From NCBI RefSeq assembly GCF_001655675.1, contig NZ_LYRP01000022.1, forward strand, positions 124,001-188,000: a stretch of 64,000 nucleotides of DNA. The letters are read 5' to 3'. Every line of letters starts with the position of its first letter. The first letter of the stretch is position 1. This DNA comes from Mangrovibacter phragmitis (GTDB lineage Bacteria; Pseudomonadota; Gammaproteobacteria; Enterobacterales; Enterobacteriaceae). Below are positions 18,533 through 28,916 of the stretch, piece after piece. The notes below the pieces were generated by a model that saw only the letters and a list, made by a program, of their open reading frames with translations, did no database searches and was not told where the DNA came from. The position numbers and the translations under genes were made by a program.

Positions 18533-19760
18533 ATTCAAACCCACTCGTTTGTAAACCTGAAGCTATCAACAAGGAAAACAGACAGTACACAAATTCCCCA
18601 GCCACACCAAACCATACAAAACCCCCGCTATTCACAGCGAGGGACAGTTCGCGTAAGACCGGTGAACCGGAGAAAGGAAGACAAGGTTATTCCGCCCGGA
18701 CGGCGGAATAAGGCGAAACGAGGCAGGACGCCGAGTCGAGCCGGCCGCGGGCTGACTGCCCGGAGGTGAACGCAGTGCGCAGCACCGGTCGCCCGCGAAA
18801 ACGGGGATTGCAAAGGGGGCGAGCCCCCTTTAGCCCGTTCACAGGCTGTGAAGCCATATTAGTCACCTCACTTCAGGTGAACGGAACTTTCACATCAGTC
18901 CAGGTGAACGGAAACAACCACACTGCAAGTGAACGGAACAGTCACCACTGTAACAGTAAATCTGCCAGTACTGAGCAAATTGCGCGCCGTGTCAGCCATA
19001 CTGCTTCCTCTCACCCGCTGCGCCCGGCGCCCGCAGGGGGCACTGGCCCCCTGCACCCCTTTTGTGGCCGGCAAAATCGCCGCTTCGCGGACATTCGGCT
19101 TACCCCGGCGGCCTGTTCGGGTACCGCTCCGGGTCGGCATCCTGCCTCCCGTCGCTCTGCCTGCGTCCTGCAGGCAGCCCCGGCCCACCAGGCACGCCTC
19201 AACGATTTAGAGGCCACCCAAACCTACCCGTTTGTAAACCAGAAGCCGCAGCAAAAACACACAAAGACATACCATGCACAGAACATACAGCCACTCAGCA
19301 CAACACAAACAATCCGTCACTTGCAGCGGGGACAGTTCGCGTAAGACCGGTGAACCGCAGAAAGGAAGACAAGGTTATTCCGCCCGGATGGCGGAATAAG
19401 GCGAACCGAGGCATGGATGCCGAGTCGAGCCGGCCGCAGGCTGACTGCCCGGAGGTGAACGCAGTGCGCAGCACCGGTTGCCCGCGAAAAACCGGATTGT
19501 TAAGGGGCGGGCCCCTTAACACGTTCACAGGCTGTGAAGTCACATTAACCACATCACTGGAAGTGAACGGAACCTTCGCATCAGTCCAGATGAACGGAAC
19601 CTTCGCATCAGTCCAGATGAACGGAACCTTCGCATCAGTCCAGGTGAACGGAACCTTCGCATCAGTCCAGGTGAACGGAACCTTCGCATCAGTCCAGGTG
19701 AACGGAACCTTCACATCACTTCAGGTGAACGGAAACAACCACACTTCAAGTGAACAAAAA
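18533..19760 (+). repeat. Composite GC-rich repeat, locus 2 (L-Q4-P3-L-Q5 plus tandem tail)
   Basis: Same modules as locus 1 in the same orientation. Order: linker, Q4 (18636-18853, the variant with AAAGGGGGC/GCCCCCTTT), P3 (18974-19215), linker, Q5 (19322-19539, the TTAAGGGGC variant), then a tandem GTGAACGG tail. Q4 has a C in the loop of the GGCGGAATAA hairpin where others have T; the stem is intact. Q5 reads identical to Q6 (24327-24544, reverse strand) over 218 bp. No coding signal is convincing. Confidence 0.8.
19563..19724 (+). repeat. Six tandem 27-bp repeats
   Basis: Six head-to-tail 27-bp units starting (G/A)TGAACGGAACCTTC; the first five differ only at the first base and the sixth has a few changes. 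Other composite loci have one or two such units at this place, so this copy is expanded. 27 is a multiple of three, which keeps frames open, but there is no sign of translation. Confidence 0.9.
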
Positions 19761-19792
19761 TACCTACACCAGACGAACGCCCCCTCCACCAA

Positions 19793-20800
19793 CTACAAAT
19801 CCGTCAGTGTCGCCACCATCACCGCTTTAATGGTATGCATCCGGTTTTCAGCCTGGTCAAACACAATACTATTCGCAGACTCAAACACCTCATCCGTCAC
19901 TTCCATGCCACCCACCAGACCGTATTCCTCAGCCATCTGCTTACCTGTGGTAGTCTGGTCATCATGAAAAGCAGGCAGGCAGTGCAGGAATTTCACATCC
20001 GGGTTGCCGCTCAATGCCAGCATCTGTGCGTTCACTTGGTAAGGTTTTAACAGCGCAATACGTTCAGCCCATTTATCTTTGGCTTCCCCCATCGACAACC
20101 ACACATCGGTATAAATGAAGTCTGCGCCTTTCACACCACTGGCAATATCTTCTGTCAGAGTAATATTCCCTCCATTGGTTTTTGCCAGCGCCAGGCACTC
20201 TGTTACCAGTTGTTCGTCTGGCCAGCAGGCTTTCGGAGCCACCAGGCGCAGATCCAGCCCGGTTAATGCCGCCGCTTCCAGCATGGAATTCCCCATGTTA
20301 TTGCGGGCATCTCCGGCATACACCAGTGTCATCTGGTTAAATGCTTTACCTGGCAGGTGCTCCTGCATAGTCAGTAAATCAGCCATTAGCTGCGTGGGAT
20401 GGAATTCATTGGTCAGGCCATTCCACACCGGTACCCCGGCATACTGGGCCAGTGTTTCGACAATTTCCTGGCCATGGCCACGATACTGAATACCATCGTA
20501 CATGCGGCCCAGAACACGGGCGGTGTCTTTAATTGATTCTTTATGGCCAATCTGGCTGCCACTCGGGCCAATCCAGGTTACTCGTGCACCCTGGTCGTAT
20601 GCGGCAACTTCGAAAGAGCACCGGGTGCGCGTGGAGTCTTTTTCGAAGATGAGCGCGATATTTTTCCCCAACAGGTGCTGTGCTTCTGTGCCATTTTTCT
20701 TGTCGCGTTTTAGCTGGGCGGCCAGGGTCAGTAGTTCGTGTAATTGGCTGGGGGTGAAGTCGAGCAATTTCAGAAAGTGTTTCTTATAGAACCAGGACAT
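19793..20800 (-). CDS. argI: Ornithine carbamoyltransferase, anabolic
   Basis: Makes citrulline from ornithine and carbamoyl phosphate in arginine synthesis. The 335 residues contain the STRTR motif ([10 protein letters not shown]), HPTQLMADL and [11 protein letters not shown]. The position between tabA and rraB is that of E. coli argI, and two ARG boxes overlap its promoter region. It is clearly homologous to the catabolic arcB at 11046-12050 but is separated from it by the composite repeats. The 3' end lies 33 bp from repeat locus 2. Confidence 0.96.
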   Translation of the reverse strand: MSWFYKKHFLKLLDFTPSQLHELLTLAAQLKRDKKNGTEAQHLLGKNIALIFEKDSTRTRCSFEVAAYDQGARVTWIGPSGSQIGHKESIKDTARVLGRMYDGIQYRGHGQEIVETLAQYAGVPVWNGLTNEFHPTQLMADLLTMQEHLPGKAFNQMTLVYAGDARNNMGNSMLEAAALTGLDLRLVAPKACWPDEQLVTECLALAKTNGGNITLTEDIASGVKGADFIYTDVWLSMGEAKDKWAERIALLKPYQVNAQMLALSGNPDVKFLHCLPAFHDDQTTTGKQMAEEYGLVGGMEVTDEVFESANSIVFDQAENRMHTIKAVMVATLTDL

Positions 20801-20827
20801 TTTTGCCTCACATGGTCAAAACCACTA

Positions 20828-20866
20828 GTTGAATTAAAATTCACTTTATATGTATGAATATTCATT
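20828..20866. promoter_or_regulatory. Tandem ARG boxes of argI
   Basis: Two 18-bp boxes, GTTGAATTAAAATTCACT and TATGTATGAATATTCATT, separated by 3 bp, the canonical operator spacing. Each misses the consensus at one position. They lie 28-66 bp upstream of the argI start. This predicts arginine repression through ArgR. Confidence 0.9.
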
Positions 20867-20963
20867 TTCAACCCCGGGGTCAGAAATCTTTGCACATGAG
20901 AGTGGAGGCAAGGCTCCGGCTGTGGGAGAATAGCGCCGTATGCCAACTTACGGAGGCTCTCTT

Positions 20964-21389
20964 ATGGCAAACCCTGAACTGCTGGACGAACAACGCGAAG
21001 AAACGCGTTTGGTTATTGAAGAATTACTGGAAGACGGCAGCGACCCGGATGCGCTGTACACCATTGAACACCACCTGTCCGCAGATGACTTTGAGAGTCT
21101 GGAGAAAGTGGCTGTGGAAGCCTTTAAGCTGGGTTATGAAGTGACCGACCCGGAAGAACTGGAACTGGATGGCGGCGAAATAGTTATTTGCTGCGATGCC
21201 ATCAGTGAATGTGCTTTAAACGCTGAGCTTATCGACACCCAGGTTGAGCAGTTAATGGATCTGGCCGAAAAATTCGAAGTGGAATATGACGGCTGGGGAA
21301 CTTACTACGAAGACCCGAATGGCGAAGACGGCGGCGATGACGACGATGATGATTACGTGGATGAAGACGACGACGGCGTCCGCCACTGA
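20964..21389 (+). CDS. rraB: Ribonuclease E activity regulator RraB
   Basis: Cytosolic inhibitor of RNase E that binds its C-terminal scaffold and changes mRNA decay. The 141 residues start [22 protein letters not shown] and end in a very acidic tail ([17 protein letters not shown]), a little longer than the E. coli one. I set the start at 20964 with GGAGG upstream rather than at 20940, because MANPE is the conserved start. Divergent from argI. Confidence 0.95.
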   Translation: MANPELLDEQREETRLVIEELLEDGSDPDALYTIEHHLSADDFESLEKVAVEAFKLGYEVTDPEELELDGGEIVICCDAISECALNAELIDTQVEQLMDLAEKFEVEYDGWGTYYEDPNGEDGGDDDDDDYVDEDDDGVRH

Positions 21390-21401
21390 TTCATGATAAA
21401 G

Positions 21402-21419
21402 CGGCGGGGTAACCCGCCG
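21402..21419 (+). terminator. rraB terminator-like hairpin
   Basis: Perfect 7-bp GC stem CGGCGGG/CCCGCCG with loop GTAA, between rraB and miaE, 22 bp before the miaE start. There is only a short ATT after it, so read-through into miaE is likely. Confidence 0.65.
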
Positions 21420-21440
21420 TATTAAGCCTGGAACCGTTAG

Positions 21441-22208
21441 ATGAGTTACCCCGAAATTCTTGCCCCCGTATTACAGTTTCTCCACTGCACCACACCCGAA
21501 GCCTGGTTACATGAAGCCCGTAAACCGGAAAATTTACCATTGTTGCTGACCGACCACATGGTGTGTGAGCTGAAAGCCGCGCAAACTGCCATGTTGCTGA
21601 TTCGCAAGTATGTGGCCGACCAAAAGGGTGCGGCAGCGTTGCTGGAGTGGCTGCAACCCTATGAAGCGTTTACTTTTCGCGAAGGCCCGGAGCCTGACTT
21701 TATCGCGTTGCATAAGCAAATCAGTAAAAGCGCCATGCCTCAAACCAGCTCACCCTGGGAACAGGCGCTTATCGACCGCATGGTGTTGCTTATCAAAGAA
21801 GAGCTACACCACTTCTGGCAGGTCAGGGAAGTGATGGCGGCGCGCAATATTCCTTATGTGAAAATAACCGCCAGCCGGTATGCGAAAGGCTTGTTGCGCA
21901 GTATCCGCACCCACGAGCCAGCGACGCTGGTAGATAAACTGATTTGTGGCGCTTATATAGAAGCGCGTTCCTGCGAACGTTTTGCAGCACTGGCCCCCTG
22001 GCTGGACGGTGACCTGCAAAAGTTTTATGTCTCTTTGCTGCGTTCGGAAGCCCGCCATTACCAGGACTACCTGGCGCTTGCCCGGCAAATATCAGTAGAT
22101 GATATCCAGGCTCGCGTACAGGAAATTGGCGAAGCAGAGGCCGCATTGATACTGTCGGAAGATACCGAATTCCGTTTTCATAGCGGCGTACCGGTCAACC
22201 AGGCTTAA
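21441..22208 (+). CDS. miaE: tRNA 2-methylthio-N6-isopentenyl adenosine hydroxylase
   Basis: Oxygen-dependent di-iron hydroxylase that converts ms2i6A37 to ms2io6A37 in tRNAs reading UNN codons. The 255 residues hold the ferritin-like iron ligands in IKEELHHFWQV and LRSEARHYQDYL. It is present in Salmonella and many enterobacteria but missing from E. coli K-12. That helps place the organism outside Escherichia. It is downstream of rraB on the same strand. Confidence 0.94.
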   Translation: MSYPEILAPVLQFLHCTTPEAWLHEARKPENLPLLLTDHMVCELKAAQTAMLLIRKYVADQKGAAALLEWLQPYEAFTFREGPEPDFIALHKQISKSAMPQTSSPWEQALIDRMVLLIKEELHHFWQVREVMAARNIPYVKITASRYAKGLLRSIRTHEPATLVDKLICGAYIEARSCERFAALAPWLDGDLQKFYVSLLRSEARHYQDYLALARQISVDDIQARVQEIGEAEAALILSEDTEFRFHSGVPVNQA

Positions 22209-22215
22209 TTGAGCA

Positions 22216-22710
22216 TTACAGTATTTTCAGCATACGAACTTCGCAATCGACATGGCCTGTACAACCCATGGCCTGGTCAATATGTTTAAAGCCCAGGCGT
22301 TCATATAGCCCAATAGCCTGTGTCAGTGAACTTGTAGTTTCCAGATAACACTGGTGGTAACCCTGCTGTTGGGCAAATTCCAGCGCCTGGATCGCCAGTT
22401 TTTTTGCCAGCCCTTTACCACGCGCCACAGGCAGAAAATACATTTTCTGTAATTCACAGGTATCGCTGGTACCACCTGCCAGTGGTGCCAGACCACCGCC
22501 ACCAACAACGCGCCCCTGATACTCTACAACCCAGTATATATGCCCAGGCTGGCTATACACCTGGTACAGTGCATCCAAATTAGGGTCTGCAACGGTGTAG
22601 CCTTTATCCGCCGTTAACCCATATTCTGCAGATACCTGACGAATAACATTTGCAATAGCCGGGTTATCTTCTGCAGTTATTTCCCGTGATATAAATTCTT
22701 CACTGCTCAT
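22216..22710 (-). CDS. yjgM: GNAT family N-acetyltransferase YjgM
   Basis: 164 residues of GNAT fold. The acetyl-CoA binding motif A is visible in [20 protein letters not shown] (R/Q-x-x-G-x-G/A form), followed by [21 protein letters not shown]. Position between miaE and yjgN matches E. coli yjgM. The substrate is not known from sequence. It converges with miaE, with only 7 bp between stops. Confidence 0.88.
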   Translation of the reverse strand: MSSEEFISREITAEDNPAIANVIRQVSAEYGLTADKGYTVADPNLDALYQVYSQPGHIYWVVEYQGRVVGGGGLAPLAGGTSDTCELQKMYFLPVARGKGLAKKLAIQALEFAQQQGYHQCYLETTSSLTQAIGLYERLGFKHIDQAMGCTGHVDCEVRMLKIL

Positions 22711-22917
22711 TATTTTCTCTTAAGAATTGTCTGAATTATTTTGGCCGTTAATTAATATCAGCCTGCTAATAACATTAGTTTGTGCGAATGACAACCCCGT
22801 TAATCCAGGTGTATTTCTTTTTGTAAATATACTTTACAATAAAAAGTCCTGAATGCACACAGAGAAAATATATCTTCTTAACTTATTGTTTTATTTGAAT
22901 TTTAACTAAGGATTGTT

Positions 22918-24114
22918 ATGTCAGACGTAAATGACGGGATGGTAAACAGCCCGGTTCGAGCTATGTCCTTCAAAGGTACGGGTGGTGAATTTTTTGTTAT
23001 ATGGTTGGTCAACACTATTCTGACCATCATTACTCTTGGATTGTTTCTTCCCTGGGCATTTGTCCGCTCACGCCGTTATTTCTATGAAAATACAGAATTA
23101 GCCGGGAAAAAATTTGCTTATCACGCAACAGGTAAATCTATTCTGGTTGGCTGGCTGTGCATCGCCGTGTTGTATGGCATTTTTCTGGTGAACATTGCCC
23201 ATAACAATGCCGTATTATCATTGATTATGATGCTGTTGTTTATACTGTTTTCCCCGTGGTTGATCATGCAGGGTTTACGTTACCAGGCCATGATGACCAC
23301 ATTGAATGGTGTGCGCTTTAACTTCCGCACCAATCCGTTACGCGCCTGGTGGGTGATGCTGGGGCAGCCATTACTGATTGTGGTGGCTATGTCGATGCTC
23401 GTCACCTCTATTTTGAGCGTCATGGGTTCCGCAATGAGTGCCGGTATGGTTATTGGCGGCTCTGTATGTATTGCCCTGGTTACTCTTTTTAGCATTGTAC
23501 TGATTCAGGGGCTTTATATTTCACAGTGGGGTAGATTGCTGATTAATAATTTGCAGTACGGTAACGTGAAATTTGAAGTAAGTCTTGAAACGAAAAAGTG
23601 TGCCATTATTATCGTGAAGGCAATTGTGCTATTTATTCCTTTCATGATTGCTGCAGGTTACTTTATTGTTGCCCCTATAGTGCATCTGATGAAGTATTCC
23701 GGTAATCCGGAAGACATGATTATGATGGCAGCAATGCAGTCTGCAGGTTCAATATTGCTGGGTTATTTCCTCTATATTCTGGGTGCTCTGGTGTGCTATT
23801 GCTACGGTTATGTGGCAGTACGTAACTATATCTACAGCCAGGCGAGCCTGCATAATGGCGCTATTTGTTTTCGTTCCACGGTACGTGTTGGTGCGTTTGT
23901 GTGGCTGGTTGTCAGTAATCTGTTTATTTGCAGCATTACAGCGTTTCTGGCTTACCCATGGGCGCGAGTCCGTGCGACACGTTATTTACTGGAAAATACC
24001 CATGTAGAAGGGGATTTGGACCAGTTACCAGTGGAAGACCACAATGATAAGCCAGCGGCTGACCCGGCGAATTTGCTGGCGCGTGGGTTGTCAGTGATGC
24101 AGTTTGTATTTTGA
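22918..24114 (+). CDS. yjgN: DUF898 membrane protein YjgN
   Basis: Inner-membrane protein of 398 residues with about eight to ten hydrophobic segments. It contains two copies of the DUF898 signature: LPWAFVRSRRYFYENT near residue 45 and YPWARVRATRYLLENT near residue 355. This points to an internal duplication. Its molecular role is unknown. Gene order (yjgM, yjgN, valS) is as in E. coli. A strong terminator follows, then repeat locus 3. Confidence 0.9.
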   Translation: MSDVNDGMVNSPVRAMSFKGTGGEFFVIWLVNTILTIITLGLFLPWAFVRSRRYFYENTELAGKKFAYHATGKSILVGWLCIAVLYGIFLVNIAHNNAVLSLIMMLLFILFSPWLIMQGLRYQAMMTTLNGVRFNFRTNPLRAWWVMLGQPLLIVVAMSMLVTSILSVMGSAMSAGMVIGGSVCIALVTLFSIVLIQGLYISQWGRLLINNLQYGNVKFEVSLETKKCAIIIVKAIVLFIPFMIAAGYFIVAPIVHLMKYSGNPEDMIMMAAMQSAGSILLGYFLYILGALVCYCYGYVAVRNYIYSQASLHNGAICFRSTVRVGAFVWLVVSNLFICSITAFLAYPWARVRATRYLLENTHVEGDLDQLPVEDHNDKPAADPANLLARGLSVMQFVF

Positions 24115-24116
24115 TT

Positions 24117-24140
24117 AAAGGGGGCTTTGCCCCCTTTTTT
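24117..24140 (+). terminator. yjgN terminator
   Basis: Stem AAAGGGGGC/GCCCCCTTT, 3-base loop, followed by T residues. The arms match the hairpin in the type II Q modules (AAAGGGGGC/GCCCCCTTT), one of which lies in the adjacent repeat locus. Confidence 0.9.
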
Positions 24141-24199
24141 GATCCCGGTTAGGCAGATTACAGTTACTGCGGTGAATGTTGTGTTCACTTTGCATAGTG

Positions 24200-25240
24200 T
24201 CATGTGTAGTTGTTTCCGTTCACTTGCAGTGTGGTTGTTTCCGTTCACCTGGACTGATGTGAAAGTTCCGTTCACCTTGGACTGAAGTGAAGGTTCCGTT
24301 CACTTCCTGTGATGTGGTTAATGTGACTTCACAGCCTGTGAACGTGTTAAGGGGCCCGCCCCTTAACAATCCGGTTTTTCGCGGGCAACCGGTGCTGCGC
24401 ACTGCGTTCACCTCCGGGCAGTCAGCCTGCGGCCGGCTCGACTCGGCATCCATGCCTCGGTTCGCCTTATTCCGCCATCCGGGCGGAATAACCTTGTCTT
24501 CCTTTCTGCGGTTCACCGGTCTTACGCGAACTGTCCCCGCTGCAAGTAGCGGGGCTTTTTGTGTTGTCTGGTGTGGCTGGGGGATTTGTGCCTGATATGT
24601 CTTTGTGTGTTTTTGCTGCTGCTTCTGGCTTACAAACGGGTAGGTTTGGGTGGCCTCTAAATCGTTGAGGCGTGCCTGGCGGGGCGGGGCTGCCTGCAGG
24701 ACGCAGGCAGAGCGACGGGAGGCAGGAAGCCGACCCGGAGCGGTACCCGAACAGGCCGCCGGGGTAAGCCGAATGTCCGCGAAGCGGCGATTTTGCCGGC
24801 CACGAAAAGGGGTGCAGGGGGCCAGTGCCCCCTGCGGGCGCCGGGCGCGGCGGGTGAGAGGAAGCAGTATGGCTGACACGGCGCGCAACTGGCTCTGTGC
24901 TGGCAGATTATTGTTACAGCGGTGACTGTTCCGTTCACTTGCAGTGTGGCTGTTTCCGTTCACCTGAAGTGAGGTGACTAATGTGGCTACACAGCCAGTG
25001 AACGGGCTAAAGGGGGCTCGCCCCCTTTGCAATCCCCGTTTTCGCGGGCAACCGGTGCTGCGCACTGTGTTCACCTCCGGGCAGTCAGCCTGCGGCCGGC
25101 TCGACTCGGCATCCATGCCTCGGTTCGCCTTATTCCGCCATCCGGGCGGAATAACCTTGTCTTCCTTTCTCCGGTTCACCGGTCTTACGCGAACTGTCCC
25201 CGCTGCAAGTAATTGTTTTTGTGTTGCCCGGTGCGGCTGT
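24200..25240 (-). repeat. Composite GC-rich repeat, locus 3, inverted
   Basis: Read on the minus strand the order is linker end, Q7 (24987-25207, type II hairpin), short GTGAACGG repeats, P4 (24652-24896), linker, Q6 (24327-24544, type I hairpin), short repeats. This is the same order as locus 2, so the composite unit Q(II)-P-L-Q(I) is reproduced as a block of about 1 kb. It sits between the yjgN terminator and the valS terminator without disturbing genes. A 384-codon open frame on the minus strand spans both Q modules but is not a credible gene. Confidence 0.8.
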
Positions 25241-25301
25241 GGGGCCTGCGTTCTACATCTTTTTTCCTCTGGCTTAAAACAAAAACCACAGGCATAAAAA
25301 A

Positions 25302-25320
25302 ACCGGGGCAGGGCCCCGGT
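25302..25320 (-). terminator. valS terminator
   Basis: On the minus strand, stem ACCGGGGC/GCCCCGGT with a 3-base loop, followed by seven T residues, 23 bp after the valS stop codon. Confidence 0.92.
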
Positions 25321-25342
25321 TGGTGTCTTGCGGCATAGAAAC

Positions 25343-28198
25343 TTACAGCGCGGCGATAACAGCCTGCTGTTCAATTAGTTTCGCTTTAGATTCAGCGTAA
25401 CCGGTCAGTTTCTCACGCTCTTTAGCAACTACAGCTTCAGGCGCGCGGGCAACAAAGCCTTCGTTAGAGAGCTTGCTCTCAATACGGGCAATTTCGCCGT
25501 CGATTTTCGCCACTTCTTTTGCCAGGCGATCCAGCTCAGCGGCTTTATCGATAAGGCCTGCCATTGGGATCAGCAGCTCTGCGCCGTCGATAATTTTGGT
25601 TACAGAAACCGGGCCTTTATCATCGGCTGGCAGCACAGTAATGCTTTCCAGGCGCGCCAGCGTTTGCAGGAAGTTACGGTTGGCATTTACACGGGCAACC
25701 ACCGCTTCGCTGGCGTTACGCAGCAACACTTCCAGTGGTTTACCCGGTGCAATGTTCATTTCTGCACGGATATTACGCACAGCGGTGATTGCCTGTTTCA
25801 GCCACTCGGTATCGGCCAGTGCGGCTTCATCTACCAGTGCGCTGTCAAACGCCGGGATCGGTTGCAACATAATGGTATCGGCAGTGATGCCTTTCAGCAC
25901 TTTCACACGCTGCCAGATAGTTTCCGTAATAAACGGAATTATCGGGTGCGCCAGGCGCAGCAGCGCTTCCAGTACGGTAACCAGAGTATTACGGGTACCG
26001 CGCAATTCGGCTTCGCTGCCACCGTTCATTACCGGCTTGGTCAGCTCCAGGTACCAGTCACAGAACTGGTTCCAGGTGAACTCATACAGAATGTTGGCGG
26101 CGATATCGAAGCGGTAGTTATCCAACGCTTCACGGTAGGCTTTTACCGTTTGGTTGAATTCCGCGAGGATCCAGCGGTCTGCCAGTGACAGCACTTTCTC
26201 GCCACCGTTAAAGCCGCAATCCTGCTCTTCAGTGTTCATCAGCACAAAACGGCTGGCGTTCCACAGCTTGTTACAGAAGTTACGGTAACCTTCCAGGCGC
26301 TTCATATCCCAGTTGATATCACGACCGGTAGACGCCAGGGCTGCCAGTGTGAAACGCAGCGCATCGGTGCCGTGCGGTTCAATACCGTTCGGGAATTGTT
26401 TCTCGGTGCGCTTGCGGATTTTCTCGGCCAGTTGCGGCTGCATCATGTTGCCGGTACGTTTTTCCAGCAAGGCTTCCAGCGAAATACCGTCCACCATATC
26501 CAGCGGGTCAATCACGTTACCTTTAGACTTGGACATCTTCTGCCCTTCGTCATCACGGATAAGCCCGGTCATGTACACCGTGTGGAACGGCACCTGCGGT
26601 TTACCGTCTTCATCTTTAATAAAGTGCATGGTCATCATGATCATGCGCGCAATCCAGAAGAAGATGATGTCGAAGCCGCTCACCATCACGGTGGATGGGT
26701 GGAATGCTTTCAGTGCTTCGGTATTTTCCGGCCAGCCCAAGGTGGAGAATGTCCACAGCGCAGAGGAGAACCAGGTATCCAGCACGTCTTCGTCCTGGTT
26801 CAGGGCGATGTCTGCCGGAATGTTATTTTCCTGGCGCACTTCGTCTTCGGTACGACCAACATACACATTACCCTGTGCGTCGTACCATGCCGGGATACGG
26901 TGGCCCCACCACAACTGGCGGGAAATACACCAGTCCTGAATATCGCGCATCCAGGAGAAATACATGTTTTCGTATTGTTTCGGAACGAACTGGATATCGC
27001 CGTTTTCTACGGCTTCAATCGCCGGTTTCGCCAGCGGGGCAACACGCACATACCACTGGTCAGTCAGCATTGGTTCAATCACCACGCCGCCACGGTCGCC
27101 GTAAGGCACAGTCAGGTCGTGCGGCTTGATTTCAACCAGCAGGCCAGCGGCATCAATCGCGGCCACAATGGCTTTACGCGCAGCGAAACGCTCCAGCTTC
27201 TGGAATTCCGCCGGAATATCACTGCTGTAAACGGTGGATTCAACACCATTGGTATCGAACACCTGAGCGCTTTCACGGATATCGCCGTCAAAGGTCAGAA
27301 TGTTGATCATCGGCAACTGGTGGCGTTTACCGACTTCGTAGTCATTGAAATCGTGCGCCGGGGTGATTTTCACGCAACCGGTGCCTTTTTCCATATCGGC
27401 GTGTTCATCGCCCACGACAGGAATACGGCGGTTAACCAGCGGCAGCACAACATATTTGCCGATCAGGTCTTTATAGCGCGGGTCTTCCGGGTTTACCGCA
27501 ACACCGGTATCACCCAGCAGGGTTTCCGGACGGGTGGTGGCGACAACCAGGTAATCTTTGCCGTCTGCGGTTTTCGCGCCGTCGGCCAGCGGGTAGCGGA
27601 TGTGCCACATAGAGCCTTTAGATTCGCGGTTTTCCACTTCCAGGTCGGAAATCGCGGTACGCAGTTTTGGGTCCCAGTTGACCAGGCGCTTACCACGATA
27701 AATCAAATCTTCTTTATACAGGCGGACAAACACTTCTTTCACCGCGTTGGACAGGCCGTCGTCCATGGTGAAGCGTTCGCGCTCCCAGTCTACAGAGTTG
27801 CCCAGGCGGCGCATCTGGCGGGTAATGGTGCCGCCGGATTCTGCTTTCCACTGCCAAATTTTATCGATAAAGGCATCGCGGCCATAATCGTGGCGGGTTT
27901 TCCCTTCTTCGGCAGCAATTTTGCGCTCGACCACCATTTGCGTGGCGATACCGGCGTGGTCGGTCCCCACCTGCCACAGCGTATTTTTACCCTGCATGCG
28001 CTGGTAGCGGATCATGGTGTCCATGATGGTCTGCTGGAAGGCGTGACCCATATGCAAACTGCCGGTGACATTCGGCGGCGGGATCATGATGCAGAAGCTT
28101 TCCTGGCTGTTATCGCCATTGGGTTTAAAGTAGCCCTGCTGTTCCCAGTGCTCGTAAAGCGGCTGTTCGATATCTTGTGGGTTATATGTCTTTTCCAT
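25343..28198 (-). CDS. valS: Valyl-tRNA synthetase
   Basis: Class I aminoacyl-tRNA synthetase charging tRNA-Val, with editing of threonine. The 951 residues match E. coli length. The HIGH-type motif is [13 protein letters not shown] near residue 40. The KMSKS motif is [14 protein letters not shown] near residue 553. The C-terminal arm is a predicted coiled coil ([22 protein letters not shown]). It is downstream of holC with 5 bp between the two, and probably pepA transcription enters it. Confidence 0.98.
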   Translation of the reverse strand: MEKTYNPQDIEQPLYEHWEQQGYFKPNGDNSQESFCIMIPPPNVTGSLHMGHAFQQTIMDTMIRYQRMQGKNTLWQVGTDHAGIATQMVVERKIAAEEGKTRHDYGRDAFIDKIWQWKAESGGTITRQMRRLGNSVDWERERFTMDDGLSNAVKEVFVRLYKEDLIYRGKRLVNWDPKLRTAISDLEVENRESKGSMWHIRYPLADGAKTADGKDYLVVATTRPETLLGDTGVAVNPEDPRYKDLIGKYVVLPLVNRRIPVVGDEHADMEKGTGCVKITPAHDFNDYEVGKRHQLPMINILTFDGDIRESAQVFDTNGVESTVYSSDIPAEFQKLERFAARKAIVAAIDAAGLLVEIKPHDLTVPYGDRGGVVIEPMLTDQWYVRVAPLAKPAIEAVENGDIQFVPKQYENMYFSWMRDIQDWCISRQLWWGHRIPAWYDAQGNVYVGRTEDEVRQENNIPADIALNQDEDVLDTWFSSALWTFSTLGWPENTEALKAFHPSTVMVSGFDIIFFWIARMIMMTMHFIKDEDGKPQVPFHTVYMTGLIRDDEGQKMSKSKGNVIDPLDMVDGISLEALLEKRTGNMMQPQLAEKIRKRTEKQFPNGIEPHGTDALRFTLAALASTGRDINWDMKRLEGYRNFCNKLWNASRFVLMNTEEQDCGFNGGEKVLSLADRWILAEFNQTVKAYREALDNYRFDIAANILYEFTWNQFCDWYLELTKPVMNGGSEAELRGTRNTLVTVLEALLRLAHPIIPFITETIWQRVKVLKGITADTIMLQPIPAFDSALVDEAALADTEWLKQAITAVRNIRAEMNIAPGKPLEVLLRNASEAVVARVNANRNFLQTLARLESITVLPADDKGPVSVTKIIDGAELLIPMAGLIDKAAELDRLAKEVAKIDGEIARIESKLSNEGFVARAPEAVVAKEREKLTGYAESKAKLIEQQAVIAAL

Positions 28199-28203
28199 TT
28201 CTG

Positions 28204-28662
28204 CTATATCGTTCCGGGCACCGTGGGGGTGGCCGTGGTCAAGTGGAAACCAGCCGTGCGATACGCTTTATAGCGTTCACGCGCCAGTTGTTTCTGGGAT
28301 TCTTCGTAAGGGACGAAGTCTATCACTTCATGGAAAGCGGTGGCAAAATCTGCGAACCCGGGCAGCAGGCTGATAAGAATATCGCGGGGCGCGCTGCCAC
28401 GGCGTTGCGGCCAGGCCAGCTCAACCGGCGCACCAAAACGCGGGCCTTCACCGGCCAGGTTATGGGGCACAAAATGGTGGGGTTCGCGTTGCCATAGCGC
28501 TTCATCTAACCGGATAGCCTGTTGTTCGTTTTCACAGGCAACCAGCACACGCTTGCCTTCCCGCCAACGTTCTGCCGCCAGTTCGCACACCAGCGCTTCG
28601 ACAGCGCTTAGCGGGCCTGCCGGGGTATCGTTATCCAGAAGATAGAACGTTGCGTTTTTCAT
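28204..28662 (-). CDS. holC: DNA polymerase III chi subunit
   Basis: Clamp-loader accessory subunit that links the replisome to SSB through psi (HolD). The 152 residues start [11 protein letters not shown] and contain [38 protein letters not shown] and [18 protein letters not shown] set the start at 28662 on homology; an in-frame ATG exists at 28692. The C-terminus is slightly longer than in E. coli. It sits between pepA and valS as usual. Confidence 0.95.
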   Translation of the reverse strand: MKNATFYLLDNDTPAGPLSAVEALVCELAAERWREGKRVLVACENEQQAIRLDEALWQREPHHFVPHNLAGEGPRFGAPVELAWPQRRGSAPRDILISLLPGFADFATAFHEVIDFVPYEESQKQLARERYKAYRTAGFHLTTATPTVPGTI

Positions 28663-28888
28663 GATTTCCGAGTGTTGTCGGTGACTGTTCACTCACGCCG
28701 GGCTCGTGGTTTGAGCAGCGGTTTCCCAGGTGAGTATGGCGCCTTCAAGGCGGTGCCAGCCTGTTGGCAAGCGAGCCGGGGTGAATGCGGGCGCATACAC
28801 CGCCAGGCGGTCAGCAAGCATACCACGATGGGGGCCTGTTGTGCACGGGTAAGCCCGCACCTGGCAGGCCTTCCCCGTAAAATACTCG

Positions 28889-28909
28889 CCCCTGCCGTGA
28901 AAGCAGGGG
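28889..28909 (-). terminator. pepA terminator-like hairpin
   Basis: Stem CCCCTGC/GCAGGGG, 7-base loop, 8 bp beyond the pepA stop on the minus strand, followed by CGAGTATTTT. It probably reduces transcription into holC. Confidence 0.65.
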
Positions 28910-28916
28910 ACGGAGG

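Noticed and set aside
19563-19724. CRISPR array
   Set aside because: The 27-bp units are directly adjacent with no variable spacers, and no cas genes are near.
24220-25374. A 384-codon open frame on the minus strand across repeat locus 3, and similar 100-300 codon frames in loci 1 and 2
   Set aside because: Several frames on both strands stay open in every copy, they start and stop at module borders inconsistently, and none has a ribosome site or a recognisable domain. GC-rich repeats explain them.
26372-28273. A 633-codon open frame antisense to valS
   Set aside because: It mirrors valS codon structure; valS is certain by its motifs and length.
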